Positions 16,748-26,057 of a DNA stretch of 64,000 nt are shown here, piece after piece. Source of the DNA: Photobacterium ganghwense (lineage in GTDB: Bacteria > Pseudomonadota > Gammaproteobacteria > Enterobacterales > Vibrionaceae). Position numbers and translations under genes: made by a program. The notes beneath the pieces are model-generated. The model had not been told where the DNA came from and ran no database searches. It saw only the letters and a list, made by a program, of their open reading frames with translations. The stretch is from the NCBI RefSeq assembly GCF_003025595.1, contig NZ_PYMI01000004.1, positions 646,939 through 710,938 on the forward strand, in the 5' to 3' direction. How positions within the stretch are numbered: position 1 is the first letter of the stretch; each line of letters starts with the position of its first letter.

Positions 16748-17830
16748 ATGTGGAACATACTTAAAATCGCAAGTGCATTTATCGGCATTATTGTCGGAGC
16801 TGGATTTGCTTCAGGGCAGGAAGTATTACAGTACTTTACCAGCTTCGGTCACTGGGGAACGGCAGCAGCAATCGTCGCGACAGCACTCTTTGCTTATCTT
16901 GGCATGATGCTGACAATGCTGGGATCCCGTACTCAAACAATGTCGCATAAGAAAGTGATTTATCAAATCAGCGGCCGCGTGGTGGGTATCATTGTCGACT
17001 ACGTTATCATCTTCACTTTGTTTGGTGTGGGTGTGGTAATGATTGCAGGTGCCGGCTCACTTCTTAACCAACAATTTGGTTTACCCGCTTTTACCGGTAG
17101 CGTCGCACTGACCGTACTGGTCGCTTTGACGGCGATGATGAATGTCAACCGCGTCGTTGCGATTATTGGCAGTATCACCCCATTCCTGATTCTGGCACTG
17201 ATTGTCATCTGTGTTTACAGCGTACTCACCATGGACAAATCCTTTGATGAGTTGGCACCAGTTGCAGAGAGTGTTCAGTCCACCCTGCCACACTGGTTTG
17301 TTTCAGCCATTAACTATGTTTCGTTCAACCTGGCCGTAGGTGCTGCAATGGCACTGGTCATGGGCGGTGCAGAAAAGAATGAAAAAATTGCTAAACTCGG
17401 TGGTCTGGTTGGTGGGGCCGGTGTAGGTGTACTGATTGTCCTGAGCCATCTGGCTCTATTCTCGAAAATTGATCTGATCGCTGACTACCCAATGCCACTA
17501 CTGAAAATCATCGATATGATTTCCCCAGCACTGTCTACTTTCATGACATTCATCCTGTTTGGCATGATCTTCAATACCGCTGTCAGCATGTTCTACGCCT
17601 TCGCTGCCCGGTTTGTATCCATGAAAACCAAGAAGGCCAACCAGTTTATTTTTGCCACGCTGGCTGTCGGCTTTGTTGCCAGCTTCGCAGGCTTTACCCA
17701 GTTGGTTGCCATCTTCTACCCACTGATTGGTTACCTGGGGCTCTTCTTGGTCGGCGCCCTGATTTACGCACCATTTAAACTACGAAAAGACGAAGCCAAA
17801 CTGCAGCGTCCGGCGTTTATTACTGACTAA
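16748..17830 (+). CDS. YkvI-family membrane transporter (APC superfamily)
   Basis: 360 residues with about ten membrane helices. The start MWNILKIASAFIGIIVGAGFASGQEVLQYF carries the broken first helix (GAGFASGQE) typical of YkvI-like proteins of the LeuT/APC fold. The ATG at 16748 is preferred over a TTG at 16715 because GAGGAG and AAGG lie just upstream. Substrate unknown; relatives of this fold import amino acids with Na+ or H+. It is monocistronic, followed by a terminator at 17872. Confidence 0.8.
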   Translation: MWNILKIASAFIGIIVGAGFASGQEVLQYFTSFGHWGTAAAIVATALFAYLGMMLTMLGSRTQTMSHKKVIYQISGRVVGIIVDYVIIFTLFGVGVVMIAGAGSLLNQQFGLPAFTGSVALTVLVALTAMMNVNRVVAIIGSITPFLILALIVICVYSVLTMDKSFDELAPVAESVQSTLPHWFVSAINYVSFNLAVGAAMALVMGGAEKNEKIAKLGGLVGGAGVGVLIVLSHLALFSKIDLIADYPMPLLKIIDMISPALSTFMTFILFGMIFNTAVSMFYAFAARFVSMKTKKANQFIFATLAVGFVASFAGFTQLVAIFYPLIGYLGLFLVGALIYAPFKLRKDEAKLQRPAFITD

Positions 17831-17871
17831 TCTCAGCGCACTTTCGCTGCAACAACTCACTTCCCCCTACA

Positions 17872-17897
17872 AAAACCGCTGCATATGCAGCGGTTTT
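17872..17897 (+). terminator. Intrinsic terminator after the YkvI-like gene
   Basis: AAAACCGCTGC pairs perfectly with GCAGCGGTTTT around ATAT; symmetrical ends allow action on both strands. Confidence 0.85.
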
Positions 17898-18005
17898 ACC
17901 TCATTCATCTTCGATTAATCTTTGCCCTAAGGTGCAATAATGCTTGGACGCCCACAAAATTAACTGCGAAAATGACATCGTCATTCCTTAGTAGACATTA
18001 ACATC

Positions 18006-18242
18006 ATGAAACTTTTAGTTCGCAACCTATCACGTTCCACCACAGAGCAAGAAATTCGTGTTTTATTTTCAGAACATGGGAAAGTTACTTCATGTAATCT
18101 GGTGCTAGACCAAGTTACAGGCAAGTCAAAAGGATTCGCTTTCCTTGAAATGCCCAACCAAGATGAAGCTAAAGCCGCTATTGCCAAACTAAACCTTACC
18201 AGTTTTGCCAAAAGCACAATTCGGGTAAAAGTAGCGAATTAA
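18006..18242 (+). CDS. Small RRM-type RNA-binding protein
   Basis: 78 residues forming one RNA recognition motif: RNP2 is LLVRNL near the N-terminus and RNP1 is KGFAFLEM at about residues 43-50, with the expected beta-alpha-beta-beta-alpha-beta spacing. Similar single-RRM proteins in gammaproteobacteria and cyanobacteria are often cold-linked. It precedes a cold-shock gene on the same strand, but a terminator at 18301 separates the two. The ribosome site is weak. The RNA target is unknown. Confidence 0.9.
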   Translation: MKLLVRNLSRSTTEQEIRVLFSEHGKVTSCNLVLDQVTGKSKGFAFLEMPNQDEAKAAIAKLNLTSFAKSTIRVKVAN

Positions 18243-18300
18243 TAAACAAAGCCGCTTGGTGCAGAAAATCAGCGCCAAAAGCAACACCTATGAAAACCAT

Positions 18301-18332
18301 CAGACTAGAAACGTAGACTCTAGTCTGTTTTG
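18301..18332 (+). terminator. Intrinsic terminator after the RRM gene
   Basis: CAGACTAGA and TCTAGTCTG form a 9-bp stem followed by TTTTG. Confidence 0.8.
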
Positions 18333-18430
18333 CCCTGTACGCTTAACGAACAGCAAAAGTATCTCTTTTTTATTAAAAATCTCTATGTGATAAAAAAGAA
18401 AATATAACTAGCTATTTTAAAATCTACCTG

Positions 18431-18609
18431 TATAGTGTGCTTTGGCTCTTAGATAAAGAGTTGTTAATGTCACATTTAGTGCAAGTTTCTTCTCAGATAA
18501 CTTTCGATACCCTTCGTATAGACCTGCGTCAACTTTCTCTTCATAGATCATTCAATAGCTTATGCTATCAGCCGCATACTAATTTAATTATAAAAACTCA
18601 GAGGTATCT
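18431..18609 (+). promoter_or_regulatory. Promoter and long 5' leader of the cold-shock gene
   Basis: A TATAGT -10 hexamer near 18431 would start transcription around 18440, giving a leader of about 165 nt. That resembles the long structured leaders of cspA-type mRNAs that act in cold-dependent translation. No clear -35 element was found and the leader's structure was not computed. Confidence 0.5.
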
Positions 18610-18822
18610 ATGTCTGATAAATTGACTGGTTCAGTAAAATGGTTCGATGAAACTAAAGGTTTTGGTTTCATTACTCAAGACAATGGCGGCAAAGACGTAT
18701 TTGTACACTTTAAAGCAATTGTTTCTGAAGGTTTCCGCTCTCTGCAGGAAGGCCAGAAGGTAAGCTACCAGGTTGAGCAAGGCCAAAAAGGTCTGCAAGC
18801 CGTTCAAGTTGTTGCTCTGTAA
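18610..18822 (+). CDS. cspA: CspA-family cold-shock protein
   Basis: 70 residues, a complete cold-shock domain: [20 protein letters not shown] holds RNP1 (KGFGFI) and DVFVHF is RNP2, with all the nucleic-acid-stacking aromatics present. It acts as an RNA chaperone. The ribosome site is GAGGTATCT. A hairpin (18842-18870) and two tiny open frames follow immediately downstream, so the transcript may be polycistronic. Whether it is the major cold-inducible paralogue cannot be decided here. Confidence 0.95.
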   Translation: MSDKLTGSVKWFDETKGFGFITQDNGGKDVFVHFKAIVSEGFRSLQEGQKVSYQVEQGQKGLQAVQVVAL

Positions 18823-18841
18823 GCAACCAACTAATTAAAAA

Positions 18842-18870
18842 TGGTTTAGCTTATTGTTTAGGCTAAACCA
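18842..18870 (+). repeat. Hairpin between the cold-shock gene and the small genes that follow
   Basis: TGGTTTAGC pairs with GCTAAACCA across an 11-nt loop. It is followed by TTAACTAAAAAAGG, not a T-run, so read-through into the downstream AAGGAA ribosome site is likely. Confidence 0.6.
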
Positions 18871-18889
18871 TTAACTAAAAAAGGAAAAC

Positions 18890-18976
18890 ATGTCCAGACG
18901 TACAGGTCGACAACGGCACTGGTACCAGCTAACACGTACCAATAAAACACTTTTTAATCAGGAAATAAATCATTAA
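18890..18976 (+). CDS. Tiny basic protein downstream of cspA
   Basis: 28 codons starting MSRRTGRQRHWYQLTR, with AAGGAA five bases before the ATG. It is rich in Arg and aromatic residues in its first half, a composition that could bind RNA. Its stop codon overlaps the apparent AUU start of the next frame (18972), so it may serve as a translational lead-in. No family was recognised. Confidence 0.45.
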   Translation: MSRRTGRQRHWYQLTRTNKTLFNQEINH

Positions 18977-19178
18977 AGTAAACTTTCATCTACTCGCCGA
19001 CAACAAATCTTGGTCCGCTGAATTAAATCAGCTCAATAGTGATATACTTCAAAGACATATCCACCCATTCATTGCTATCAGCGCTTATCTTCTCAACTTT
19101 GAATACTGCGAACAAACGCAATCCGGTTCGATTCTGTCTGAGAAAGGCTTAAAAGTAGGAATTTTTACCGTTTCCTAA
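18972..19178 (+). CDS. 68-residue hypothetical protein with apparent AUU start
   Basis: The frame after an in-frame stop reads ATC-ATT-AAA-GTA and continues 67 codons to TAA without any ATG, GTG or TTG; the first usable codon is ATT at 18972, eight bases after AGGA. Codon use and composition (SWSAELNQLNSDILQRH, HPFIAISAYLLNFEYCEQ) look protein-like. The start overlaps the stop of the preceding 28-codon gene, suggesting coupled translation. Alternatives are a -1 frameshift joining both frames or a broken gene. Family unknown. Confidence 0.45.
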   Translation: MKVNFHLLADNKSWSAELNQLNSDILQRHIHPFIAISAYLLNFEYCEQTQSGSILSEKGLKVGIFTVS

Positions 19179-19216
19179 TCACACTCAATCACCCCTGTTA
19201 ATGTTGGAAAATCCAA

Positions 19217-19348
19217 ATGGCTAAAAAAACCAAAGCAAATGATAAACCAGAAAAAGCGCCCGACAATTCACAATCACAACGTCAAACACGCAGGCGTATT
19301 GAAGATATCCTGGAGCAACGTAAATTTGATAAACAATTTGAATTTTAA
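19217..19348 (+). CDS. Small basic PA3496-like / DUF3545-like protein
   Basis: 43 residues: a Lys-rich N-terminus (MAKKTKANDKPEKAPDN) followed by a helix TRRRIEDILEQRKFDKQFEF that resembles the small PA3496/DUF3545-type proteins of gammaproteobacteria. A TTGGAAA ribosome site is about ten bases upstream. Function unknown. The helical C-terminal motif supports a real gene despite its size. Confidence 0.6.
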   Translation: MAKKTKANDKPEKAPDNSQSQRQTRRRIEDILEQRKFDKQFEF

Positions 19349-19595
19349 AATTCAAATCTGTTAAATATCATCAGTTTTTTATTCAACAGACTGAAACCAC
19401 CAAGAAAGTAAAACTTATTACGTTTCAATATATTAATAAAATATCACTGGTTTTATTTTCAATAATATGTCGCTTTTAAAAGTCCCTTATCTATCTGGTA
19501 TCAATATTTTAAATTCAATTTGAAGACAGCAAGCATACGGCTTCTCTCTTTTAAGGTGTTTTTTGAAATCGGACTGACTAATGATAAATAGTCAT

Positions 19596-19653
19596 AAAAA
19601 AAAACAGGGTTTTACTTTTGACGATGACAAGCACCGTCAAAAGTAAAACCCTG
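19596..19653 (-). terminator. Very strong intrinsic terminator of the RidA gene
   Basis: A perfect 19-bp stem (19605-19623 with 19635-19653) with an 11-nt loop is followed, reading leftward, by nine T. It belongs to the leftward RidA gene that ends at 19720. Confidence 0.95.
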
Positions 19654-19719
19654 CCCAATTATTGAGGCTCAGTTCAGAGGTCAGCTACTGAGATTCTCTC
19701 AGCAGCGATCAAGTCCCCG

Positions 19720-20985
19720 TTATGCCTGAGGTGGGGTACCTTCACCGTTAGAAACCACGGCATCAATTTGTACCAACGCATCCATCGCAATTTCAGCGAC
19801 ACCAACAGTTGTTCTTGCTGGCAGTTCGCCCTCAAAGAACGTCGCGTAGATTTCATTTACCGCCTCAAGATCAGCGATATTCTTCAGCTGAATGTTAACT
19901 TTAACAATATCGTCCATAACGTGGTCAATACTTTCCACGATGGCTTTGATGTTGTTCAGGCACTGTTCTGCCTGCTCTTTAGCACCACCAGCAACAAATT
20001 CACCCGTTTTAGGATCAAGCGGTAATTGAGCAGCAATATGGTTGTAATGAGAGAACGCAACCGTCTGAGTATATAGTGCGCTTAGTGGCGCATTTTCAGT
20101 ATTGTTTGCTTTGATAACGATACCATGTCGGTCTTCCACCTCTTGTGGTGGTGTGCCATCACCATGTGACACAACAACATCAATCTGGACCAGAGCATCC
20201 ATTGGCAGTGCGGCAGCCGAGACGATGGTACGGGCAGGAACATAAGCCACTGTTCTCGCGATCGCCGAATCTGGGAAGAACGTTGTGTACACTTCGTTAA
20301 CGGCATCGATATCAGCAAGGTTTTTCAGGAAAATAGTTGCTTTCACAATGTCGTCAAAAGGAACATCGATACTTTCTAAAATAGCCTTGATATTTCTCAG
20401 GCATTGAGCGGCTTGTTCTTTCACACCACCAGCAACAATCTCACCGGTTTTCGGATCGACAGGCAACTGAGCTGAGATATTGTTGTAATGAGAGAAAGCA
20501 ACGGTATGTGTTGAAACTGCACTTTTGGGTGCATTGTCTGAGTTTCTAGCAAGTTTGATAAGGTCACATGGCTCTTGCGGAGCAGTCCCTTCACCGTTAG
20601 AAATAAGTGCATCCATTTGCACTAATGCATCGCCCATTGGCAAAGCGGCAACAGCGACAGTGGTACGGGTTGGAAAATAATTCTGGAAGAAGGTGGCGTA
20701 CACTTCATCGACTGCATCAATATCTGAGATATTTTTCAGGAAGACATTGATCTTAACAACATCGTCCATCACATGATCGATGCTTTCCACGATAGCTTTA
20801 ATATTTTCCAGGCACTGCTTCGCCTGCTCTTTTACGCTGCCGACAACGATGTTACCCGTTTTTGGATCAACCGGTAGCTGCGCAGAAATATTATTATAAT
20901 GAGAAAAAGCAACTGTTTGTGTAAATACAGCGCTTTTTGGCGCATTGTCAGTATTTCTTGATAGTTTAATGATACCGCCAGTCAT
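19720..20985 (-). CDS. Triple RidA (YjgF/YER057c) domain protein
   Basis: 421 residues made of three tandem RidA domains (about 1-135, 140-280 and 288-421), each containing AFSHYN(N/H)I(S/A)AQLP(V/L)DPKTG and a PTRT or PARTxV arginine equivalent to the catalytic Arg105. The middle copy has an insertion (DSAIARTVAYVPART). Ordinary RidA is a 128-residue homotrimer that hydrolyses reactive enamines/imines; this gene encodes what looks like a covalent trimer. A FNR/CRP-like site lies at 21096-21111 upstream. The ribosome site is AAGGA. No signal peptide, so cytoplasmic. Confidence 0.92.
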   Translation of the reverse strand: MTGGIIKLSRNTDNAPKSAVFTQTVAFSHYNNISAQLPVDPKTGNIVVGSVKEQAKQCLENIKAIVESIDHVMDDVVKINVFLKNISDIDAVDEVYATFFQNYFPTRTTVAVAALPMGDALVQMDALISNGEGTAPQEPCDLIKLARNSDNAPKSAVSTHTVAFSHYNNISAQLPVDPKTGEIVAGGVKEQAAQCLRNIKAILESIDVPFDDIVKATIFLKNLADIDAVNEVYTTFFPDSAIARTVAYVPARTIVSAAALPMDALVQIDVVVSHGDGTPPQEVEDRHGIVIKANNTENAPLSALYTQTVAFSHYNHIAAQLPLDPKTGEFVAGGAKEQAEQCLNNIKAIVESIDHVMDDIVKVNIQLKNIADLEAVNEIYATFFEGELPARTTVGVAEIAMDALVQIDAVVSNGEGTPPQA

Positions 20986-21095
20986 ATCGAAATTTATCCT
21001 TATTATTGGTTCAGAGATTCGTATCTATCTTTATTAGATTTATCTGATTAAATGTTTAAAGCGAGGCAATAGTAAGTGAATTAATTTCAGGCAAA

Positions 21096-21111
21096 TGTGA
21101 TAGACATCAAA
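21096..21111. promoter_or_regulatory. CRP/FNR-like site upstream of the triple RidA gene
   Basis: TGTGATAGACATCAAA matches the CRP pattern at 9 of 10 informative positions, and its core TGAT-N4-ATCAA also matches the FNR pattern TTGAT-N4-ATCAA at 9 of 10. It is 110 bp upstream of the start codon. Confidence 0.5.
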
Positions 21112-21720
21112 GTATTTTCTCGCGACAATGCTCACTTAATCAGGATAAATAATCACTTTACGACTAATTATCCGCAAAAACTGAAATAATCTGGCTATAA
21201 AAAACATTTTTTTTCGAATGATTCGTCAAAGGTGAATATTATCTCAGTAAGCCAATTACGCTATCAGCCCAATTTTGCCAAATTCTGATAATTTGTTCAC
21301 ACTACGACACTGAAAATTTATTGATCCCCTTTATCAATGTGTCTTTTCCTTCGTTTAAACTGCATAAAATCCCCGAACATTTTCCCTGATTTTTTAAAAC
21401 AAAGAATGCAGTGATTTATAAATGAAATTATATGCTTATACCTTTAACCATACGTTATCTTTTAACACCAACCTTATAACTTTTCCGTTACACTATAGAT
21501 GACTGTATTGCAGACTGTCCCCACGATTCCCAAAATATTAGCCATGACATATTCCGGTATGAATAACATTTAAAATCTGAAGAGATAGGAATGTTTACGA
21601 TAATAAAAATAAATAGATTGGTTATTCTCAATAGAGAGATCGTCTAGGAATAACTGATAGCGGCAAGAATGAGCACGACATTACGGTTGAACATCGTGAT
21701 GACTTTAAAACGGCAGATGC
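21112..21720. other. AT-rich intergenic region
   Basis: About 600 bp between the RidA control region and the tRNA terminator. Only very short frames without ribosome sites were seen and nothing was recognised. Confidence 0.4.
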
Positions 21721-21750
21721 AAAAAAGCCGCTGTAAACAGCGGCTTTTTT
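21721..21750 (-). terminator. Terminator downstream of tRNA-Ser
   Basis: AAAAAAGCCGCTG and its complement pair around a short TAAA loop, with T-runs on both strands, directly 3' of the leftward tRNA gene. Confidence 0.85.
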
Positions 21751-21756
21751 AGAATG

Positions 21757-21847
21757 TGGCGGAGAGATAGGGATTTGAACCCTAGATACGCTATTAACGT
21801 ATGCCGGTTTTCAAGACCGGTGCTTTCAACCACTCAGCCATCTCTCC
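21757..21847 (-). tRNA. tRNA-Ser (anticodon UGA)
   Basis: Reading leftward, GGAGAGA opens a seven-base acceptor stem closed by TCTCTCC near the 3' end, with encoded CCA. The anticodon loop CTTGAAA gives anticodon TGA (reads UCA and related Ser codons). The long variable arm and 91-nt length are typical of tRNA-Ser. The T-arm GGTTCAAATCC is intact. Confidence 0.97.
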
Positions 21848-22155
21848 GTAAGTGCGGCGTATACTAATCTCTCCTGGAATAGCTGTAAAGCCTTTATCTT
21901 TCCCATGCCGTCCAAGCGCCTGATTTTACATCAATCAGCCTCTTCCCTCATCACATTACATACGCATAGAACAGTCTATTTTTCAATGCGTTAAGATAAT
22001 CTATGCGACGCTTTTTCATCACAATTTACTGCTGCTAACGAATTCTGTTTATTTCGGAATCAATCTCTTAGTTTCATATTCACCAGAGTGCATTTTAACT
22101 TTCTACTGGTATAACACCCCGCTTCAAATTATTTAAAAATCATAACGTTATAAAC
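21848..22155. other. Intergenic region between tRNA-Ser and collagenase
   Basis: AT-rich 308 bp with no gene. It should hold divergent promoters for the tRNA and the collagenase; no specific site was identified. Confidence 0.4.
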
Positions 22156-24600
22156 ATGAAAAAGAATTTATTCAGACATTCAACATTGGCTGTGTTGATC
22201 GCTTCAGGATTATTGGCCCAGCCGGTTCTCGCCGCACCGACCTGCCAGATAAACAAAATCAATACGGCCGAACAACCGTTTGCAGTTATTGAGCGGGCAG
22301 ACAACGAATGTCGTAACGACTGGTTTTCAGCCCCGCCAGATACTCTGAACAGCTTGTTCAGTGAAGCCACCATTCAGCAAGCGCAACAGCAACTTCATCG
22401 CCATGTCCAAGGCTACCGAGGCGAAGATGTTCAGGCACTGGCGATCGAAAACCTGGGGGAGTTCATTCGTGCCGCCTACTATGTGCGTTACCAGCATCAG
22501 CGCCAATATGGCGACTATTCTGAGGCTCTGGACCTGTCTCTGGCTCATACCATCAATACGTTTCTGCTTTCCCCGTACGCCGCTCTGACCGGTGAGCAAC
22601 AAATCGGCGCGCTGAAAAGCATGACAACCATGGTGGATAATATCCGTCAGTTACCATTAACCATGGCCAATCAGTTACCTTTACTCGACCACTTTACCCG
22701 TCAAACTGCAGATAATCTGCAGTTTGTCGAGGCTCTGAACAACCTGTTCCGGGCAATGAGCGGGCACATTAGCATCACCACGTTTTACGATGATCTGGCC
22801 GCGCACCCGGAATACCTGGCTCAGTTGCATCAGTTTATCCTGACCAATGATTGGGCGCTGGAGACTCGTGCTGATTTTATTGTGACCAATGCCGCCCGTG
22901 AAATGGGACGCTTGCTGGTTACACCTCATGCTGATACCCGTCAGCAAGTCCTGACTATTCTGGAAGACTTACTACGCCGCTACCCACTGGGTGGAAAGAG
23001 CGACAAAATGTGGGTCGGCATCGCGGAAATGATTAACTACTTTGCCCCGGAAAAAGCCGCCGAGCTGGGTCTGACTAATGCTAAGCGCGATCTGGAAGCA
23101 AGCATGATGCCGCTGCGTTTTGCCTGCGACGGCCCGGCGATCGTTCGCGCTCAGGCGATGACGGAAGCGCAGGCAGCAGAGGTTTGCCATATCCTGGCAG
23201 ATAAAGAAGCGGATTTTCATCAGGTGGCAGCGACAGGCAATCAGCCGGTGGCCGATGATTTGAACAACACGGTAGAGGTCGTGGTATTCGACAGCAATGC
23301 GGATTACGTCAGCTACTCCAATTTCCTGTTCGGTAACACCACCAACAATGGTGGTCAGTATCTGGAAGGTAACCCGGCAGAGGCCGACAATCAGGCCCGC
23401 TTTATTGCCTACCGCAACGAATACGCTGACGGTTACAGCATCCTTAACCTGGAGCATGAATATGTGCATTATCTGGATGGACGCTTTAACTTACACGGCG
23501 ATTTCGGTGATGTCCTGCGCCACGGCCATACAGTCTGGTGGCTGGAAGGTTTTGCGGAGTACATGCACTACAAGCAAGGTTACAGCGATGCCATTGCTCT
23601 GGGCCGGTCCCTGAAATACAGCCTGACAGAAGTACTGGCTACCACTTACGATCATGATGTCAATCGTATCTATCGCTGGGGTTATCTGGCTGTCCGCTTT
23701 TTTATGGAAAACCACCCGGGTGAAGTTAACTCGCTCTTGGCTCTTTCCCGTCAGGGACAGTTCCGCCAATGGGCAGACACCGCAAAAGCGCTGGGTAAGC
23801 AATATAATGAAGAGTTCCGTCAATGGCTGCTCACGGTTGAAGATACAGGCTCGAACCCGGATCACCCCGGAGAACCAGAGCAGCCAGGTGGCAAGGACGT
23901 GTTAGCACTAGCGTTCAATACGCCAATCACCCTGGCAGGCGAACGATACAGCGAGCACCTGTTCTTTATTGACGTTCCACAGCACACCACCAGTATGAAA
24001 CTGGCCATCTCCGGTGATGGCGATGCCGACCTGTTCGTCAGCTACAACCGTGTAGCCCACTATTATGATTACGATGAAACCGCCTTTGTTGATGGCAGTA
24101 ATGAACTGCTATCTCTGACGGCAGAGGAAAATGGCTTTATCAAACCGGGTCGCTACTACGTGAGCGTCACTGGAAGGGAAGCATTCCATGCCGTTACCCT
24201 GACTGCGTCCGCAGAGATCAATGATCCGGCCGATCAAGGTAACCAGCAACTACCGCAGGGTGAAGACGATCTGACCCCAGTGGTATTGCAAGCCGATCAG
24301 CCGCAAACATTCAAGGTTCACACCCAGCGTTACCTGGCCGTTCCTGTTTCAGAGGCAGGCCAAACCGTCCGCGTCTGGGTGACACCAGTCAATGCCACCG
24401 AATCGTCTTCACTAAGTGATGTTAATCTATACGCCGCTCAGGCTCACTGGCCGACCACCGAGACCCATGATCGGGCATCGGCTTACTCCGGCAGTCAGGA
24501 GTATCTTGAGCTGACCGCAGACAAGGCTGGGTATATCCATCTGCTGATGACAAATCAGGGCCACACTGCCGAAGTCGAAGTATACGTCGCAGTGGAGTAA
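22156..24600 (+). CDS. Secreted M9-family microbial collagenase
   Basis: 814 residues, similar in length to Vibrio collagenases. Signal peptide residues 1-27 (QPVLAA), an N-terminal activator region to about 330, then the gluzincin catalytic domain with HEYVH at 434-438 and downstream Glu464 in WWLEGFAEY as the third zinc ligand candidate. A linker (about 575-595, DHPGEPEQPG) precedes a beta-sandwich pre-peptidase C-terminal domain and a further C-terminal beta-rich domain, both possible collagen-binding modules. It would cleave native collagen or gelatin outside the cell, and so could feed the hydroxyproline pathway at 38.7-46 kb. No operon partners. Confidence 0.93.
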   Translation: MKKNLFRHSTLAVLIASGLLAQPVLAAPTCQINKINTAEQPFAVIERADNECRNDWFSAPPDTLNSLFSEATIQQAQQQLHRHVQGYRGEDVQALAIENLGEFIRAAYYVRYQHQRQYGDYSEALDLSLAHTINTFLLSPYAALTGEQQIGALKSMTTMVDNIRQLPLTMANQLPLLDHFTRQTADNLQFVEALNNLFRAMSGHISITTFYDDLAAHPEYLAQLHQFILTNDWALETRADFIVTNAAREMGRLLVTPHADTRQQVLTILEDLLRRYPLGGKSDKMWVGIAEMINYFAPEKAAELGLTNAKRDLEASMMPLRFACDGPAIVRAQAMTEAQAAEVCHILADKEADFHQVAATGNQPVADDLNNTVEVVVFDSNADYVSYSNFLFGNTTNNGGQYLEGNPAEADNQARFIAYRNEYADGYSILNLEHEYVHYLDGRFNLHGDFGDVLRHGHTVWWLEGFAEYMHYKQGYSDAIALGRSLKYSLTEVLATTYDHDVNRIYRWGYLAVRFFMENHPGEVNSLLALSRQGQFRQWADTAKALGKQYNEEFRQWLLTVEDTGSNPDHPGEPEQPGGKDVLALAFNTPITLAGERYSEHLFFIDVPQHTTSMKLAISGDGDADLFVSYNRVAHYYDYDETAFVDGSNELLSLTAEENGFIKPGRYYVSVTGREAFHAVTLTASAEINDPADQGNQQLPQGEDDLTPVVLQADQPQTFKVHTQRYLAVPVSEAGQTVRVWVTPVNATESSSLSDVNLYAAQAHWPTTETHDRASAYSGSQEYLELTADKAGYIHLLMTNQGHTAEVEVYVAVE

Positions 24601-25043
24601 GTCTGTTGTTCACCTGGACTTGGCGCACAACCACAGTATTGAGCCAGATGCCTTCCTGCTCACAGGCATTGTTCACCCTCGCTGAAGGTAATTCGCGTCA
24701 AGCCACAAAAACAAAGGGCTGCCAGTCAGCCCTTTTATCCTCATCAGTGAGCAGGCAAAGCTCAAGAGCCAGTCATAACACTGCCGCGTAATCTGATGGA
24801 AAAAACAGCATCAAATGATGAAGAAACAACCAAAATCAAACTACGCATTCCGGCGTATTTTTCATTTCAGATATCCAGCACAAAAAAATCGAATTTTGGG
24901 CTGTCAGTCATTCCTTCAAAACCGCCTGGTTTCGTTGAAAATAGCCGCATTCCGCGATGATTATTTCTAGCCAATTCGCCTTTCTTACTGGTAAAATCCG
25001 CCATCCAACAGAAATCCCAATATTCTAGAAGAGAGTGATTCCT
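24601..25043. other. Intergenic region downstream of collagenase
   Basis: Contains a terminator at 24713-24736 and then about 300 bp of promoter region for the YebC gene. No gene seen. Confidence 0.5.
24713..24736 (+). terminator. Intrinsic terminator after collagenase
   Basis: AAAGGGCTG and CAGCCCTTT form a 9-bp stem with a 5-nt loop followed by TTTT. Confidence 0.8.
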
Positions 25044-25766
25044 ATGGGACGCAGTTTCGAAGTCCGTAAAGCCTCGATGGCGAAAACACAGGGCGCAAAA
25101 ATCAAAGTTTATTCAAAGTACGGTAAAGAAATTTACGTCCTTGCGAAAAACGGCGGTATTGACCCAGACAGCAACCTTTCTCTACGTCGTCTGATCGAAA
25201 AAGCGAAAAAAGATCAGGTACCTGGTCACGTTATCGATAAAGCTATAGACAAAGCTAAAGGTGGCGGCGGTGAAGACTTCGCAACTGCTCGTTATGAAGG
25301 CTTTGGCCCAGGTAACTGCATGGTTATCGTTGACTGTCTGACAGACAACAACAACCGTACTTACATGGACGTTCGTCAGGCATTCGTGAAAAACAACGCG
25401 AAGATCGGTGCCCCAGGCGCTGTAGGCCACATGTTTGAACACCAGTGCGTATTCCAGTTTAAAGGCGACGACGAAGAAGTTGTGCTGGAAAACCTGATGA
25501 TGGAAGACATTGACGTGTCTGACATTGAGTGTGAAGACGGTGTGATCACTGTTTTTGCTCCTCACACTGAATTCTTCAAAGTGAAGAATGCACTGGCAGC
25601 AAGCATGCCGGATATTACGCTGGATGTGGAAGAAATCTCTTTTGTTCCTCAGACCATGACACCACTGTCTGGTGATGATGTTGCAGCGTTTGAAAAATTC
25701 CTGGATGCGCTGAACGATTGTGACGACGTACAAAACGTTTACCACAACGCCGAAATCGAAGAATAA
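25044..25766 (+). CDS. YebC/PmpR-family protein (translation/transcription regulator)
   Basis: 240 residues beginning [35 protein letters not shown], the form of the YebC paralogue often found on the second Vibrio chromosome. The conserved YebC core is present: [13 protein letters not shown], a Gly-rich turn (AKGGGGED) and YEGFGPGNC. Members have been described as DNA-binding regulators and, more recently, as factors that relieve ribosome stalling at proline stretches. The ATG at 25044 is preferred over GTG at 25035. It is monocistronic with a terminator immediately downstream. Confidence 0.92.
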   Translation: MGRSFEVRKASMAKTQGAKIKVYSKYGKEIYVLAKNGGIDPDSNLSLRRLIEKAKKDQVPGHVIDKAIDKAKGGGGEDFATARYEGFGPGNCMVIVDCLTDNNNRTYMDVRQAFVKNNAKIGAPGAVGHMFEHQCVFQFKGDDEEVVLENLMMEDIDVSDIECEDGVITVFAPHTEFFKVKNALAASMPDITLDVEEISFVPQTMTPLSGDDVAAFEKFLDALNDCDDVQNVYHNAEIEE

Positions 25767-25796
25767 TCAGTTGTTACACTGACCATATTCGCTGAG

Positions 25797-25819
25797 ATCC
25801 CCCGCAAGGGGGATTTTTT
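25797..25819 (+). terminator. Intrinsic terminator after the YebC gene
   Basis: ATCCCCC and GGGGGAT with a GCAA loop and six T. Confidence 0.9.
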
Positions 25820-26057
25820 ATGCCTGTTTTCCGGCACCTCACTTTGCCTCTGATTTAATCCCCCCTCGCTTCCTCGGAGTTCTAACAGATTGAAATTTAC
25901 ATATATTTGGCTTCTCTATGACCTGAATCTGACTTAAATGGGGATAATTTTAATTTGTGTCTTCCACGATAGGTGCTATGCCTAGAGGAAGCTACAAAAA
26001 GAAAAAGCAATAATGAAAGAGCCAACAACAAAAAGCAGCCAAGCCGGAGGAAACACC

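Noticed and set aside
18437..18625. 62-codon frame before cspA
   Set aside because: It covers the cold-shock leader and overlaps the true CspA start; better explained as untranslated leader.
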